DNA of 64,000 bases from Pseudomonas sp. HOU2 (GTDB taxonomy: Bacteria > Pseudomonadota > Gammaproteobacteria > Pseudomonadales > Pseudomonadaceae): positions 3,224,001-3,288,000 of the forward strand of contig NZ_CP160398.1 in NCBI RefSeq assembly GCF_040729435.1. The letters are read 5' to 3'. The position numbers and the translations under genes are program-made. Shown piece by piece: positions 46,596 through 60,001 of this stretch. Below the pieces are notes generated by a model. It saw only the letters and a list, made by a program, of their open reading frames with translations, made no database searches and was not told where the DNA came from. The number at the start of each line of letters is the position of its first letter. The stretch's first letter is position 1.

Positions 46596-47522
46596 TTATT
46601 TCACTGGATGAAATAACGCAGCGTTCTGCAGCGCCGGATGCTCGCGCAAGGCCTTCACCGCATGGTCGACAAAACTGCGCACCCGCACCGGCGCCTTGCG
46701 TCCGCCCTGATACACCACATGAATCGGCAGCGGTGGCAGTTCGAAATCGGCGAGGACAATTTCCAGTTCACCGGAGGCCACCTTGCCGGCGACTTGATAG
46801 GACAACACTCGCGTCAGTCCCAACCCCAGGCAGGCCGCAGTAATCGCCGCCTGGTTGGCGGTGACCACCAGCCGAGGCTCGGGTCGCACGCTGAGCGCTT
46901 CGCCCTGATCCATAAACGGCCAGTTGCGTAACTGGCCGATGGCCGAGGTCGCCACCACCGGCGCACCGGCCAGTGCCTGCGGATGCGCGGGACGGCCGTG
47001 TCGAGCCAGATAGGCCGGCGAACCACAGATCACCCGCCGTACTTCGCCGACCCGGATCGCGTGCTGATTGCTGTCCGGCAACTCACCGATGCGCACCGCG
47101 ACATCGATGCCCTCCTCGACCATGCTCACCACCCGATCGACCAACAGCGCATTGATCGAAACGTCCGGGTATTGCGTCAGATAAGCCGCCATCAGCGGTG
47201 TGACAAACAGCTCGCCGAACAATACCGGCGCAGTCACCGTCAATTGCCCGCGGGGCTGGGCGTGACTGCCCGCCGCCGAATCCTCGGCTTCCTGCACCTC
47301 GGCGAGAATTCTCCGACAATCTTCCAGATAACGCTGCCCAGCCTCACTCAGGTGCACAGTGCGCGTGGTGCGAATCAGCAACTGCGTACCGATGCGCTGC
47401 TCCAGCGCCGCCACGGCGCGGGTGACACTGGCCGCGGACAAACCAAGACGTCGCGCCGCCGCCGAGAAACCCTGTTCCTGGGCCACGGTGGCGAAGATCT
47501 GCATTTCCTGGAAGCGGTCCAT
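46596..47522 (-). CDS. LysR-type transcriptional regulator
   Basis: A 308-residue regulator. N-terminal helix-turn-helix FATVAQEQGFSAAARRLGLSAASVTRAVAALE is followed by the substrate domain opening RGQLTVTAPVLFGE. Genes with this beginning (MDRFQEMQIF) often control the adjacent oxidative or detoxification enzymes. Here it lies upstream of and parallel with the GST gene, not divergent, so autoregulation with read-through is possible. Confidence 0.88.
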   Translation of the reverse strand: MDRFQEMQIFATVAQEQGFSAAARRLGLSAASVTRAVAALEQRIGTQLLIRTTRTVHLSEAGQRYLEDCRRILAEVQEAEDSAAGSHAQPRGQLTVTAPVLFGELFVTPLMAAYLTQYPDVSINALLVDRVVSMVEEGIDVAVRIGELPDSNQHAIRVGEVRRVICGSPAYLARHGRPAHPQALAGAPVVATSAIGQLRNWPFMDQGEALSVRPEPRLVVTANQAAITAACLGLGLTRVLSYQVAGKVASGELEIVLADFELPPLPIHVVYQGGRKAPVRVRSFVDHAVKALREHPALQNAALFHPVK

Positions 47523-47543
47523 GGATGTCCTCGATTCAGATAC

Positions 47544-47571
47544 AAAAATCGCAGCCGAGGCTGCGATTTTT
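47544..47571. terminator. Intrinsic terminator after glmS (bidirectional)
   Basis: AAAAATCGCAGCC-GA-GGCTGCGATTTTT is a strong stem with A/T tracts on both sides. It lies 26 bp past the glmS stop on the minus strand and 21 bp before the LysR start, so it should end glmS transcription. Confidence 0.92.
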
Positions 47572-47633
47572 GCGGGTCAATGTCAGCTGTGGATAACTTA
47601 TTCCACCGTCACCGACTTCGCCAGGTTGCGCGG
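47571..47633 (-). other. attTn7 site, apparently unoccupied
   Basis: Tn7-type elements recognise the final ~36 bp of glmS (here about 47598-47633) and insert about 25 bp past the stop, near 47573. The native terminator follows at once and no Tn7 end or tns gene is present, so the site looks empty. Inferred from the conserved position, not from a binding-site match. Confidence 0.6.
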
Positions 47634-49430
47634 CTGGTCGACGTCGGTGCCCTTGAGCACGGCGACGTAGTACGACAGCAGCTGGAGCGGGACGGTGTAC
47701 AAGATCGGCGAAAGGATGTCGTGGATGTGCGGCATCTGCACCACGTGGGTGCCTTCGCCGTTGGTCATCCCGGCCTTCTCGTCAGCGAACACGATCAGTT
47801 CACCACCACGGGCGCGGACTTCCTGCAGGTTGGACTTGAGCTTCTCCAGCAGTTCGTTGTTTGGCGCCACGGTGACCACCGGCATGTCGTTATCCACAAG
47901 CGCCAGCGGTCCGTGCTTCAGCTCACCGGCCGGATAGGCTTCGGCGTGGATGTAGGAGATTTCCTTGAGCTTCAAGGCGCCCTCCATCGCCACCGGGAAT
48001 TGCGCGCCACGGCCGAGGAACAGGGTGTGATTCTTCTCGGCGAACAGCTCGGCGATTTTTTCCACGGTGCTGTCCATCGCCAGCGCTTCGCCCAGACGGG
48101 TCGGCAGACGACGCAATTCTTCCACCAGCGTGGCTTCAACGTCTTTGCCGAGCGTGCCGCGGACCTGACCCAGAGACAGGGTCAGCAGCAACAGGCCGAC
48201 CAGTTGTGTGGTGAAGGCTTTGGTCGAAGCCACACCGATTTCGCGACCGGCCTGGGTCAGCAAAGTCAGGTCGGACTCACGCACCAGCGAGCTGATGCCG
48301 ACGTTGCAGATCGCCAAGCTGGCGAGGAAGCCCAGCTCTTTGGCGTTGCGCAGCGCAGCCAGGGTGTCGGCGGTTTCGCCGGACTGGGAGATGGTGACGA
48401 ACAGGGTGTCCGGCTGCACCACCACCTTGCGGTAGCGGAATTCGCTGGCGACTTCGACCTGGCACGGAATACCAGCCAGTTCTTCGAGCCAGTAACGCGC
48501 AACCATGCCGGCGTGGTAACTGGTACCGCAGGCGACGATCTGCACGTTGCGCACTTTGGCGAACAGTTCGGCAGCCTGTGGACCGAAGGCCTGCACCAGT
48601 ACTTGATTGTTGCTCAGGCGACCTTCGAGGGTACGCTGCACCACGACCGGCTGTTCGTGGATTTCCTTAAGCATGTAGTGACGGAATTCGCCCTTGTCGG
48701 CGGCTTCGGCACCGTCGCTGTACTGTACGGTCTGGCGCTCGACGGCGTTGCCGTTGACGTCCCAGATCTGCACGTTATCGCGGCGAATTTCAGCGATATC
48801 GCCTTCTTCCAGGTACATGAAGCGGTCAGTCACCTGGCGCAGGGCCAACTGGTCGGAGGCGAGGAAGTTCTCGCCCAGGCCCAGACCGATCACCAACGGG
48901 CTGCCACTGCGCGCGGCAACCAGGCGATCCGGCTGTTGTGCGTTGATCACGGCCAGACCGTAGGCACCGTGCAGTTCCTTGACCGTGGCTTTCAGCGCGA
49001 CGGTCAGGTCAGGCTGATCCTTGAGTTTATGGCTCAGCAGGTGCGCGATGACTTCGGTGTCAGTGTCCGAAGTGAACACGTAACCCAGCGCTTTCAGTTG
49101 CTCACGCAGGGCTTCGTGGTTCTCGATGATGCCGTTGTGCACCACGGCGATATCACCGGAGAAATGCGGGTGCGCGTTGCGCTCGCAAGGTGCACCGTGG
49201 GTCGCCCAACGGGTGTGGGCGATACCGAGACGGCCAACCAGCGGCTGTGCGGCCAGCGCCGCTTCCAGCTCGCTGACCTTGCCCGGACGGCGCATGCGCT
49301 CGAGCTTTTCATCGTTGGTGAAAACTGCCACACCGGCGCTGTCATAGCCGCGGTATTCAAGGCGCTTGAGGCCTTCAAGCAGGATGGCGGTGATATTACG
49401 TTCAGCTACTGCGCCGACAATTCCACACAT
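47598..49430 (-). CDS. glmS: Glutamine--fructose-6-phosphate aminotransferase GlmS
   Basis: A 610-residue enzyme making glucosamine-6-phosphate for peptidoglycan and LPS. The N-terminal glutaminase exposes the nucleophile Cys2 ([12 protein letters not shown]) after Met removal, followed by EYRGYDSAG and HTRWATHG. Two SIS sugar domains carry [14 protein letters not shown] and the C-terminus [13 protein letters not shown], identical in character to all GlmS. The start is fixed by Cys2; a ten-codon longer frame is discarded. 2 bp behind glmR, so co-transcribed. Confidence 0.97.
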   Translation of the reverse strand: MCGIVGAVAERNITAILLEGLKRLEYRGYDSAGVAVFTNDEKLERMRRPGKVSELEAALAAQPLVGRLGIAHTRWATHGAPCERNAHPHFSGDIAVVHNGIIENHEALREQLKALGYVFTSDTDTEVIAHLLSHKLKDQPDLTVALKATVKELHGAYGLAVINAQQPDRLVAARSGSPLVIGLGLGENFLASDQLALRQVTDRFMYLEEGDIAEIRRDNVQIWDVNGNAVERQTVQYSDGAEAADKGEFRHYMLKEIHEQPVVVQRTLEGRLSNNQVLVQAFGPQAAELFAKVRNVQIVACGTSYHAGMVARYWLEELAGIPCQVEVASEFRYRKVVVQPDTLFVTISQSGETADTLAALRNAKELGFLASLAICNVGISSLVRESDLTLLTQAGREIGVASTKAFTTQLVGLLLLTLSLGQVRGTLGKDVEATLVEELRRLPTRLGEALAMDSTVEKIAELFAEKNHTLFLGRGAQFPVAMEGALKLKEISYIHAEAYPAGELKHGPLALVDNDMPVVTVAPNNELLEKLKSNLQEVRARGGELIVFADEKAGMTNGEGTHVVQMPHIHDILSPILYTVPLQLLSYYVAVLKGTDVDQPRNLAKSVTVE

Positions 49431-49432
49431 GC

Positions 49433-50209
49433 TTATTTCTCCTGACTGACAGCCGCGCAAATCACGGTGATACCGCGGGCCTGAATCTGATCGCGCGCAT
49501 CTTCAGGCAGGCGATCATCGGTAATGAGGGTATGAACGCTGCTCCACGGCAGCTCCAGGTTGGGAATCTTGCGGCCGATCTTGTCGGCCTCGACCATCAC
49601 GATCACTTCCCGCGCCACGTCGGCCATCACCCGGCTCAGACCGAGCAACTCGTTGAACGTGGTGGTGCCGCGCACCAGATCGATACCATCGGCGCCAATG
49701 AACAACTGGTCGAAGTCGTAAGAGCGTAGTACCTGCTCGGCGACCTGGCCCTGAAAGGACTCCGAATGTGGATCCCAGGTGCCGCCGGTCATCAGCAGCA
49801 CCGGCTCGTGTTCGAGTTCGCTCAAGGCGTTGGCGACATGCAGGGAGTTGGTCATGACCACCAGACCCGGCTGCTGGCCAAGTTCGGGAATCATCGCGGC
49901 AGTGGTGCTGCCACTGTCGATGATGATGCGGGCGTGTTCGCGGATGCGTTTGACGGCAGCACGGGCAATCGCCTGTTTGTACTTCGAAACGCTTTGGCCG
50001 GGTTCTGCGACCAGTTCCTGCGGCATGGTGATCGCCCCGCCGTAACGGCGCAGCAACAGACCATGGCTTTCCAGCGCAGCCAGATCCTTGCGGATCGTAA
50101 CTTCCGAGGTTTCGAAGCGCTTGGCCAGTTCATCCACACTGACTTCGCCCTGCTCATTGAGCAAGGCGAGGATGTTGTGCCGGCGTTGGGGCGTGTTGCG
50201 TTTCGACAT
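49433..50209 (-). CDS. glmR: DeoR/GlpR-family regulator GlmR
   Basis: A 258-residue DeoR-type regulator. N-terminal winged helix ([35 protein letters not shown]) and a C-terminal sugar-phosphate sensor domain ([21 protein letters not shown]). The gene order glmU-glmR-glmS is that of P. aeruginosa, where the protein affects amino-sugar metabolism and cell-envelope resistance. It should sense a phosphorylated sugar and adjust glmS. Confidence 0.9.
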   Translation of the reverse strand: MSKRNTPQRRHNILALLNEQGEVSVDELAKRFETSEVTIRKDLAALESHGLLLRRYGGAITMPQELVAEPGQSVSKYKQAIARAAVKRIREHARIIIDSGSTTAAMIPELGQQPGLVVMTNSLHVANALSELEHEPVLLMTGGTWDPHSESFQGQVAEQVLRSYDFDQLFIGADGIDLVRGTTTFNELLGLSRVMADVAREVIVMVEADKIGRKIPNLELPWSSVHTLITDDRLPEDARDQIQARGITVICAAVSQEK

Positions 50210-50285
50210 GGCGACTTAAGTTTCGATTCGAAAGATAACGGAAGCAATCAAAACCTATTGCCTTTCAATCGTCAAGCTCAGGTCA

Positions 50286-50342
50286 TAAAAAATCGCAGCC
50301 CCCCGGCCCTCCTGTAGGAGCTGCCGAAGGCTGCGATCTTTT
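50286..50342. terminator. REP-derived terminator after glmU
   Basis: AAAAAATCGCAGCC pairs with GGCTGCGATCTTTT over a loop that contains a half REP of the TAGGAGCTGCCG family. It lies 26 bp past the glmU stop and 77 bp ahead of glmR, so it may separate glmU from glmR-glmS. The stem is imperfect in the middle. Confidence 0.75.
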
Positions 50343-50367
50343 GATGGTAAAGCCCGCTGTGGATAAC

Positions 50368-51735
50368 TCAGCTCTTCTTGATCTTCTCCGGACGCTTCCA
50401 GCCGTCGATATTTTTCTGCCGCGCCCGACCAACAGCCAACTGCGCGTTATCCACATTCTGCGTAATGGTCGAGCCAGCCGCAGTGGTTGCCCCCGACGAG
50501 ATATCCACAGGCGCGACCAACGAGTTGTTGGAGCCGATGAACACGTCCTCGCCCAACACGGTTTTCCACTTGTTGGCGCCATCGTAATTGCAGGTAATGG
50601 TGCCCGCGCCAATGTTGGTTCGTGCGCCAATTTCCGCGTCGCCCAGATAGGTCAGATGCCCGGCCTTGGCGCCCTCGCCCATGCGGGCATTTTTCAGTTC
50701 GACAAAGTTACCCACATGCGCACGTGCTTCGAGCACCGTGCCCGGGCGCAGACGGGCAAATGGACCGGCATCACTGCCTTCGCCAAGAATTGCGCCTTCG
50801 ATGTGACTGTTGGCTTTGATCACCACGCCTTTGCGCAGGGTACTGTCCTTGATCACGCAGTTCGGACCGATCACCACATCGTCCTCGATGACAACATTAC
50901 CTTCGAGAATCACGTTGACGTCGATCAGCACATCACGACCGACGGTGACTTCGCCACGCACATCGAAACGCGCCGGGTCACGCAGGGTCACGCCTTGCGC
51001 CATCAGACGGCGACCGGCGCGCAACTGGTAATGCCGCTCGAGCTCGGAGAGTTGCTTGCGATCGTTGGCGCCCTGCACTTCCATCGGGTCGTGCGGTTGT
51101 TCGGTGGCTACTACCAAACCATCGCTGACCGCCATTTCGATCACGTCGGTCAGGTAGTACTCGCCCTGTGCGTTGTTATTCGACAGGCGGCTCATCCAGT
51201 CGGCCAGGCGATTGGCCGGGACGGCGAGAATGCCGGTGTTGCCTTCAGTGATTGCGCGCTGGGCTTCGCTGGCATCTTTATGCTCGACGATGGCAGCGAC
51301 CTTCCCGTCAGCGTTGCGCACGATGCGGCCGTAACCGGTCGGGTCTTCCAGCTCGACGGTCAGCAGGCCCATCTGGCCCGGTACGACGTGCTTGAGCAGG
51401 CGCTGCAGGGTTTCAACTTCGATCAACGGCACGTCGCCGTAGAGAATCAGCACGGTGTCGGCGCTGATGAACGGCACAGCCTGAGCGGTTGCATGACCAG
51501 TGCCCAATTGCTGGTCCTGCAGCACGAAATTCAGATCGTCCGCCGCCAGACGCTCACGTACCACATCGGCACCGTGGCCGATCACCACATGAATGCGTTG
51601 TGGATCGAGCTGCCGTGCGCTGTGGATAACATGCCCAAGCATGGAATTGCCGGCAACCGGGTGCAGCACTTTCGGCAACGCCGAACGCATACGGGTACCT
51701 TGACCTGCCGCGAGGATAACGATTTCGAGAGACAT
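50368..51735 (-). CDS. glmU: Bifunctional GlcNAc-1-P uridylyltransferase / GlcN-1-P acetyltransferase GlmU
   Basis: A 455-residue enzyme that makes UDP-GlcNAc. The N-terminal uridylyltransferase shows [22 protein letters not shown] (8-29) and LYGDVPLI; the C-terminal left-handed beta helix shows repeated hexapeptides ([15 protein letters not shown]) and the acetyltransferase residues around [10 protein letters not shown]. The length matches the family. Downstream glmR and glmS complete the amino-sugar set. Confidence 0.97.
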   Translation of the reverse strand: MSLEIVILAAGQGTRMRSALPKVLHPVAGNSMLGHVIHSARQLDPQRIHVVIGHGADVVRERLAADDLNFVLQDQQLGTGHATAQAVPFISADTVLILYGDVPLIEVETLQRLLKHVVPGQMGLLTVELEDPTGYGRIVRNADGKVAAIVEHKDASEAQRAITEGNTGILAVPANRLADWMSRLSNNNAQGEYYLTDVIEMAVSDGLVVATEQPHDPMEVQGANDRKQLSELERHYQLRAGRRLMAQGVTLRDPARFDVRGEVTVGRDVLIDVNVILEGNVVIEDDVVIGPNCVIKDSTLRKGVVIKANSHIEGAILGEGSDAGPFARLRPGTVLEARAHVGNFVELKNARMGEGAKAGHLTYLGDAEIGARTNIGAGTITCNYDGANKWKTVLGEDVFIGSNNSLVAPVDISSGATTAAGSTITQNVDNAQLAVGRARQKNIDGWKRPEKIKKS

Positions 51736-51794
51736 GACTGGCTACCAATCCTGGGTGGTCAGCAACTGCGACCGGGTTGTTAAAATCGGAAAAG

Positions 51795-51824
51795 AAAAAA
51801 GGGTAGCCGAGGCTACCCTTTTTT
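51795..51824. terminator. Intrinsic terminator of the atp operon
   Basis: AAAAAAGGGTAGCC-GA-GGCTACCCTTTTTT, a 14-bp perfect stem with a flanking U-tract, 29 bp beyond the atpC stop and 59 bp before glmU. It should insulate glmU from the highly expressed atp operon. Confidence 0.95.
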
Positions 51825-51852
51825 ATCAATCGCACAACAAGCGGCTGACGGA

Positions 51853-52278
51853 TTAACCGCCAAACTTCTTGCGGATCTGCTGGACGGTGCGCAGCTGAGC
51901 TGCAGCCTCGGCCAGACGTGCGGACGCAGCTCCGTAGTCGAAATCTGCGCTCTTCTCGTGCAGAGCAGCTTCGGCAGCCTTGAGAGCTGCCTGGGCTTGA
52001 GCTTCATCCAGGTCGGCGGCACGTTGCACGGTATCGGCAAGCACCTTGACCATGTTCGGCTGAACCTCGAGGAAACCACCGGAGATGTAGAACACCTCGG
52101 CTTCCCCGCCTTGCTTGATCAGGCGGATCGGACCTGGCTTCAGATTAGTGATCAGCGGCGCGTGACCCAGAGCGATACCAAGATCACCCAGTGCACCGTG
52201 CGCAATCACCATCTCGACCAGGCCGGAAAAGATTTCCCCTTCCGCGCTGACGATATCGCAATGGACTGTCATAGCCAT
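51853..52278 (-). CDS. atpC: ATP synthase F1 epsilon subunit
   Basis: A 141-residue subunit: N-terminal beta sandwich ([14 protein letters not shown], then [12 protein letters not shown]) and C-terminal helical hairpin ([19 protein letters not shown]). It couples rotation to catalysis and inhibits ATP hydrolysis. Last gene of the operon, 45 bp after atpD. Confidence 0.96.
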   Translation of the reverse strand: MAMTVHCDIVSAEGEIFSGLVEMVIAHGALGDLGIALGHAPLITNLKPGPIRLIKQGGEAEVFYISGGFLEVQPNMVKVLADTVQRAADLDEAQAQAALKAAEAALHEKSADFDYGAASARLAEAAAQLRTVQQIRKKFGG

Positions 52279-52323
52279 CTGATTGCCTCAACCTAAATTA
52301 GCGCCCGTTGCCGGGCGCCGGGA

Positions 52324-53730
<1,407 letters not shown>

Positions 53731-54591
53731 TTAAACCGCGGCAGCGCCGCCGACGATTTCCGAGATCTCTTGGGTGATCGCAGCCTGACGCGCCTTGTTG
53801 TAGATCAGCTGCAAATCGCTGATCAAATCACCGGCGTTGTCGGTAGCGTTCTTCATCGCGATCATCCGCGCAGCTTGTTCAGCCGCGTTGTTCTCGACCA
53901 CCGCCTGGTAGACCTGCGACTCGACGTAACGGACCATCAAGCCGTCAAGCAGCTCTTTGGCATCCGGTTCGTAGAGATAGTCCCAGTGGTGCTTGAGATC
54001 CTGATCCGGGGTGGCCACCAGTGGAATCAACTGCTCCACGGTAGGCTGTTGCGTCATGGTGTTGATGAACTTGTTGGACACCACGGACAGGCGGTCAATA
54101 CGGCCATCCAGGTAGGCATCCAGCATCACCTTGACGCTGCCGATCAGATCATTGATCGACGGCTCTTCACCCAGGTGGCTGATAGCTGCAACGACGTTAC
54201 CGCCGAAGTTGCGGAAAAAGGCCGCACCCTTGCTACCAACGACACACAGATCAATCTCGACGCCGTTTTCGCGGTTTACCGCCATGTCCTTGACCAGGGC
54301 CTTGAACAGGTTGGTGTTCAAGCCACCGCACAGACCACGGTCACTGCTCACGACGACATAACCGACGCGCTTTACTTCGCGGTCGATCATGAACGGGTGG
54401 CGGTATTCCGGGTTGGCGTTGGCCAGATGCCCAATTACCTGGCGGATACGCTCCGCATAAGGACGGCTGGCTGCCATGCGCATTTGTGCCTTGCGCATTT
54501 TGCTCACCGCCACTTTTTCCATGGCGCTGGTAATTTTTTGCGTGCTTTTGATGCTCGCAATCTTACTGCGAATCTCTTTTGCGCCTGCCAT
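53731..54591 (-). CDS. atpG: ATP synthase F1 gamma subunit
   Basis: The rotating central stalk, 286 residues. N- and C-terminal helices form the coiled coil ([20 protein letters not shown] at the start; [11 protein letters not shown] at the end), around a Rossmann-like middle with [10 protein letters not shown]. 50 bp after atpA. Confidence 0.97.
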   Translation of the reverse strand: MAGAKEIRSKIASIKSTQKITSAMEKVAVSKMRKAQMRMAASRPYAERIRQVIGHLANANPEYRHPFMIDREVKRVGYVVVSSDRGLCGGLNTNLFKALVKDMAVNRENGVEIDLCVVGSKGAAFFRNFGGNVVAAISHLGEEPSINDLIGSVKVMLDAYLDGRIDRLSVVSNKFINTMTQQPTVEQLIPLVATPDQDLKHHWDYLYEPDAKELLDGLMVRYVESQVYQAVVENNAAEQAARMIAMKNATDNAGDLISDLQLIYNKARQAAITQEISEIVGGAAAV

Positions 54592-54641
54592 GTAACACCT
54601 ATCAGGTTAGCAAGCGGGAGCCTCACGGCTCCCGCTGCGGC

Positions 54642-56186
54642 TTACCAGGTTTGGGTGGCCTTGAACTTCTCGATACCGGCTTTCATGCCAGCGTCGATTT
54701 CGTCATTGAAGTCACCTTTAACGTTGATCTTGGCCATCAAATCGGCGTGATCGCGGTTGAAGAAAGCAATCAGCGCTTGTTCGAAGCTGCCGATCTTGGC
54801 GATTTCAATGTCAGTCAGGAACCCACGCTCAGCGGCATACAGCGACAGCGCCATGTCAGCGATCGACATTGGTGCGTATTGCTTCTGCTTCATCAGCTCG
54901 GTAACGCGCTGACCATGCTCAAGTTGCTTACGGGTCGCTTCGTCCAGGTCAGAAGCGAACTGGGCGAATGCCGCCAGTTCACGGTACTGAGCCAGAGCGG
55001 TACGGATACCACCGGACAGCTTCTTGATGATCTTGGTCTGAGCGGCACCACCCACACGGGATACCGAAACACCGGCGTTCACTGCAGGGCGGATGCCCGA
55101 GTTGAACATGGCCGATTCCAGGAAGATCTGACCGTCGGTGATGGAAATCACGTTGGTCGGAACGAACGCGGAAACGTCGCCAGCCTGGGTTTCGATGATC
55201 GGCAGTGCGGTCAGGGAACCGGTTTTGCCGGTCACTGCGCCGTTGGTGAACTTCTCTACGTACTCTTCCGAAACGCGGGATGCGCGCTCCAGCAGACGGG
55301 AGTGGAGATAGAACACGTCGCCTGGGTAAGCTTCACGGCCTGGTGGACGGCGCAGCAGCAGGGAAATCTGGCGGTAAGCCACTGCTTGCTTGGACAGATC
55401 GTCATAAACGATCAGCGCGTCTTCACCGCGGTCGCGGAAGAATTCACCCATGGTGCAACCGGAGTACGGTGCCAGGAACTGCAGCGCAGGAGATTCCGAA
55501 GCACTGGCAGCCACGATGATCGTGTTGGCCAGGGCACCGTTTTCTTCCAGCTTGCGAACCACGTTGGCGATGGTCGATTGCTTCTGACCGATGGCTACGT
55601 AGACGCAGAAAATGCCGCTGTCTTTCTGGTTGATGATCGCGTCGATCGCCAGAGCGGTTTTACCGATCTGACGGTCACCGATGATCAGCTCACGCTGGCC
55701 ACGGCCGACAGGGATCATGGCATCGACAGCCTTGTAGCCAGTCTGTACAGGCTGGTCTACCGACTTACGCCAGATCACGCCTGGAGCAACTTTCTCGACC
55801 GCGTCGGTCTCGGTGTTGCCCAGTGGACCTTTGCCGTCAACAGGGTTACCCAGTGCGTCGACTACGCGACCCAGCAGTTCCTTACCAACCGGAACTTCGA
55901 GGATGCGGCCGGTGCACTTGGCGCTCATGCCTTCAGCCAGAGACTGGTAGGAGCCCAATACAACGGCACCTACGGAGTCTTGCTCCAGGTTGAGGGCCAT
56001 ACCGTAGACGCCGCCCGGAAACTCGATCATCTCGCCGTACATGACGTCGGCCAGACCGTGAATCCGCACGATACCGTCAGATACGCTGACGACAGTGCCT
56101 TCGTTACGGGCTTGGGAGGTCACATCGAGCTTGTCGATGCGGCCCTTGATAATTTCACTTATTTCGGAAGGATTGAGTTGCTGCAT
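54642..56186 (-). CDS. atpA: ATP synthase F1 alpha subunit
   Basis: The non-catalytic nucleotide-binding subunit, 514 residues. P-loop [13 protein letters not shown] and the arginine finger in the [19 protein letters not shown] region are present. The N-terminus [17 protein letters not shown] binds delta. 21 bp after atpH. Confidence 0.98.
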   Translation of the reverse strand: MQQLNPSEISEIIKGRIDKLDVTSQARNEGTVVSVSDGIVRIHGLADVMYGEMIEFPGGVYGMALNLEQDSVGAVVLGSYQSLAEGMSAKCTGRILEVPVGKELLGRVVDALGNPVDGKGPLGNTETDAVEKVAPGVIWRKSVDQPVQTGYKAVDAMIPVGRGQRELIIGDRQIGKTALAIDAIINQKDSGIFCVYVAIGQKQSTIANVVRKLEENGALANTIIVAASASESPALQFLAPYSGCTMGEFFRDRGEDALIVYDDLSKQAVAYRQISLLLRRPPGREAYPGDVFYLHSRLLERASRVSEEYVEKFTNGAVTGKTGSLTALPIIETQAGDVSAFVPTNVISITDGQIFLESAMFNSGIRPAVNAGVSVSRVGGAAQTKIIKKLSGGIRTALAQYRELAAFAQFASDLDEATRKQLEHGQRVTELMKQKQYAPMSIADMALSLYAAERGFLTDIEIAKIGSFEQALIAFFNRDHADLMAKINVKGDFNDEIDAGMKAGIEKFKATQTW

Positions 56187-56207
56187 TGCTCTGCTGCCCC
56201 TTCAAAC

Positions 56208-56744
56208 TCAAGATTTCAATGCTTCGGCAAGTTTCGCGATTTTGCCGCGAATCGAGCCATCGATAACCAGGTCGCCGGCGCGGATAACGACACCACCTAT
56301 AAGGGCAGCATCCTCCGCAACTTGCAGGCGCACTTCCCGGTTGAGTCGTGCACTGAGAACCTTGGCGAGTTTGTCTTGCTGTTCTTGGTTCAATGCGAAA
56401 GCACTGGTCACTTCAACGTCTACCGACTTCTCTTGTTCGGCCTTGTACAGGTCGAAAAGAGCGGCGATCTCCGGCAGAAGCGGGAGACGGTCGTTTTCGG
56501 CAACGACATTGATGAAGTTCTGTGCCTTGGCATCAAACTTGTCGCCGCACACGTCAATGAACGTGGCGGCCTTTTCTGCGCTCGTCAGTCGCGGGGCCTT
56601 GAGCACGCGCTGCATGGTGTCGTCTTGCGACACCGCTGCAGCCAGGCCGAGCATGGCTGACCAATTGGCCAGTTGCTGGTGGGCCTGAGCGTGCTCGAAG
56701 GCCGCCTTAGCGTAAGGTCGGGCCAACGTGGTCAGTTCTGCCAT
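56208..56744 (-). CDS. atpH: ATP synthase F1 delta subunit
   Basis: A 178-residue peripheral-stalk protein (family OSCP/delta). N-terminal helical bundle [19 protein letters not shown] and C-terminal [22 protein letters not shown] are characteristic. Links subunits b to the top of alpha. 12 bp after atpF. Confidence 0.96.
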   Translation of the reverse strand: MAELTTLARPYAKAAFEHAQAHQQLANWSAMLGLAAAVSQDDTMQRVLKAPRLTSAEKAATFIDVCGDKFDAKAQNFINVVAENDRLPLLPEIAALFDLYKAEQEKSVDVEVTSAFALNQEQQDKLAKVLSARLNREVRLQVAEDAALIGGVVIRAGDLVIDGSIRGKIAKLAEALKS

Positions 56745-56756
56745 GATCGCCCTCGC

Positions 56757-57227
56757 TTAGATTTCAGCAGCCAGTTGGTTAACCAGCTCTGCGTGCGCGT
56801 TTTGATCGATTGTGGCACCCAGGATCTTCTCGGCGCCGCCGACAGCCAGCAAGCCCACTTGGGCACGCAGCTTGTCTTTGACACTGTTCAGTTCCTGTTC
56901 GATCTCGGCTTGAGCCTGAACCTTCACACGGTCAGCGTCGATACGGGCTTTTTCAACAGCCTCTTCAACGATCTGGTTACCGCGTTTCTTGGCTTGCTCG
57001 ATGATTTCAGCTGCCTGAGCTTTCGCTTCGCGCAGTTGCTGACCCGCTTTCTCTTGGGCCAACTCCAGGTCGCGAGCTGCACGGCTGGCAGCGTCCAGAC
57101 CATCAGCGATCTTCTTTTGACGTTCGTGCAGTGCCGCGATGACCGGAGGCCATACGAACTTCATGCAGAACAGTACAAAAATCAGGAACGCAACGGACTG
57201 GCCAATCAGGGTCGCATTAATGTTCAC
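56757..57227 (-). CDS. atpF: ATP synthase Fo b subunit
   Basis: A 156-residue stator subunit with a single N-terminal membrane helix ([27 protein letters not shown]) and a long charged coiled coil ([23 protein letters not shown]). The C-terminus binds delta. 59 bp after atpE. Confidence 0.96.
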   Translation of the reverse strand: MNINATLIGQSVAFLIFVLFCMKFVWPPVIAALHERQKKIADGLDAASRAARDLELAQEKAGQQLREAKAQAAEIIEQAKKRGNQIVEEAVEKARIDADRVKVQAQAEIEQELNSVKDKLRAQVGLLAVGGAEKILGATIDQNAHAELVNQLAAEI

Positions 57228-57286
57228 GCCAACACCTCGCAGTTACGTTGTCCATCACACCAAATTACTCGGAAGAATCCGGGTAA

Positions 57287-57559
<273 letters not shown>

Positions 57560-57631
57560 TTACGTCGTATGGTTTAGGTTTTTTAGATTAAAGCGGTAAA
57601 ACAAATCGTTTCAGAGGCCCGGTTAAGAGCC

Positions 57632-57653
57632 CCCTCCCGTTTGACCGGGAGGG
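57632..57653. other. Perfect stem-loop between atpB and atpE
   Basis: CCCTCCCG-TTTGAC-CGGGAGGG, an 8-bp GC stem with a 6-nt loop, 25 bp past the atpB stop and 87 bp before atpE. There is no U-tract, so it is not a standard terminator; it could block 3' exonuclease or mark an RNA processing point that favours abundant atpE. Confidence 0.65.
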
Positions 57654-57677
57654 ACATCAGATCAGCCGAGGCTGCTC

Positions 57678-58971
<1,294 letters not shown>

Positions 58972-59048
58972 CACGATTGCTCTCCAATGGTCGGCTGCCG
59001 AAATTCAATAACTTGGCATAATTTGTGCCGACAAAATGCGCGCAGAGT

Positions 59049-59070
59049 ATAGGGGCGGTTCTGCCCCTAT
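59049..59070. terminator. Perfect hairpin downstream of parB, in the atp leader region
   Basis: ATAGGGGC-GGTTCT-GCCCCTAT, an 8-bp perfect stem, 50 bp beyond the parB stop and 78 bp before atpI. It lacks a long U-tract on the minus strand, so it is a weak terminator or a 5' leader structure of the atp message. Confidence 0.5.
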
Positions 59071-59119
59071 TCAACTGTCAGGTAGTGATTTCCGACTGCG
59101 CGCTACATGAGGAAATGTT

Positions 59120-59992
59120 TCAGCGGATGTGTGCGAGCACACCTTGAAGCTCATCGAGGGAGTTGTAACCGATCACCAGCTGACCTTTTCCCTTCTTGCC
59201 GTGGCGAATCTGCACCGCAGAGCCTAGGCGCTCGGCCAGACGCTGTTCAAGCCGGGCGATGTCCGGGTCGGGTTTGGCCGCTTCCACAGGCTCCGGTTTG
59301 CCACTCAACCACTGACGAACCAGTGCCTCGGTTTGGCGCACAGTCAGGCCGCGTGCGACAACATGTCGCGCCCCTTCCACCTGCTGATTGTCCGGCAGAC
59401 CGAGCAAAGCACGGGCATGACCCATTTCCAGGTCACCGTGGGACAGCATGGTCTTGATGACTTCCGGCAGTGCAATAAGTCGCAACAGGTTAGCCACAGT
59501 CACCCGGGACTTACCCACAGCCTCGGCCACCTGCTGTTGGGTGAGCTGGAATTCCTGCTGCAGACGCTGCAGGGCGACGGCTTCTTCGATCGGGTTCAGG
59601 TCTTCACGCTGAATGTTCTCGATCAGCGCAATGGCGATCGCAGTCTCATCCGGCACATCCCGGACCATCGCCGGGATGGTTTCCTGGCCGGCCTGCTGGC
59701 TGGCGCGCCAGCGGCGTTCACCGGCGATGATTTCGAAGCGGCCACCGCCAATCGGGCGCACCACGATCGGCTGCATCACGCCTTGCGCCTTGATCGACTG
59801 CGCCAGCTCTTCCAGCGCCTGTGGATCCATGTCGCGGCGTGGCTGGTATTTGCCACGCTGCAGCAGATCCAGCGGCAGGTGTTGCAGTTCACGGGTATCG
59901 GCCTGCGCCGCCTGTTCTTCCAGCGCGCTGACGGTCGGACCACTCAGCAGTGCATCCAGTCCACGTCCGAGACCTCGTTTCTTGACGGCCAT
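59120..59992 (-). CDS. parB: Chromosome-partitioning protein ParB
   Basis: A 290-residue CTPase and DNA-binding protein that loads at parS and spreads. N-terminal KKRGLGRGLDALL (ParA contact), CTP-pocket boxes including AGERRWRA, helix-turn-helix TQQQVAEAVGKSRVTVANLL, and C-terminal dimerisation domain with GKGQLVIGYNSLDEL. Three candidate parS sites are in the left third of the window. 9 bp after parA. Confidence 0.97.
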   Translation of the reverse strand: MAVKKRGLGRGLDALLSGPTVSALEEQAAQADTRELQHLPLDLLQRGKYQPRRDMDPQALEELAQSIKAQGVMQPIVVRPIGGGRFEIIAGERRWRASQQAGQETIPAMVRDVPDETAIAIALIENIQREDLNPIEEAVALQRLQQEFQLTQQQVAEAVGKSRVTVANLLRLIALPEVIKTMLSHGDLEMGHARALLGLPDNQQVEGARHVVARGLTVRQTEALVRQWLSGKPEPVEAAKPDPDIARLEQRLAERLGSAVQIRHGKKGKGQLVIGYNSLDELQGVLAHIR

Positions 59993-60001
59993 GGGGATTC
60001 C

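Noticed and set aside
46983..49445. 820-codon open frame on the plus strand
   Set aside because: Antisense to glmS and part of the LysR gene; no domain or initiation signal. GC-rich third-position bias leaves such frames open.
54579..56660. 693-codon plus-strand frame
   Set aside because: Antisense to atpA and atpH, both of which are unmistakable.
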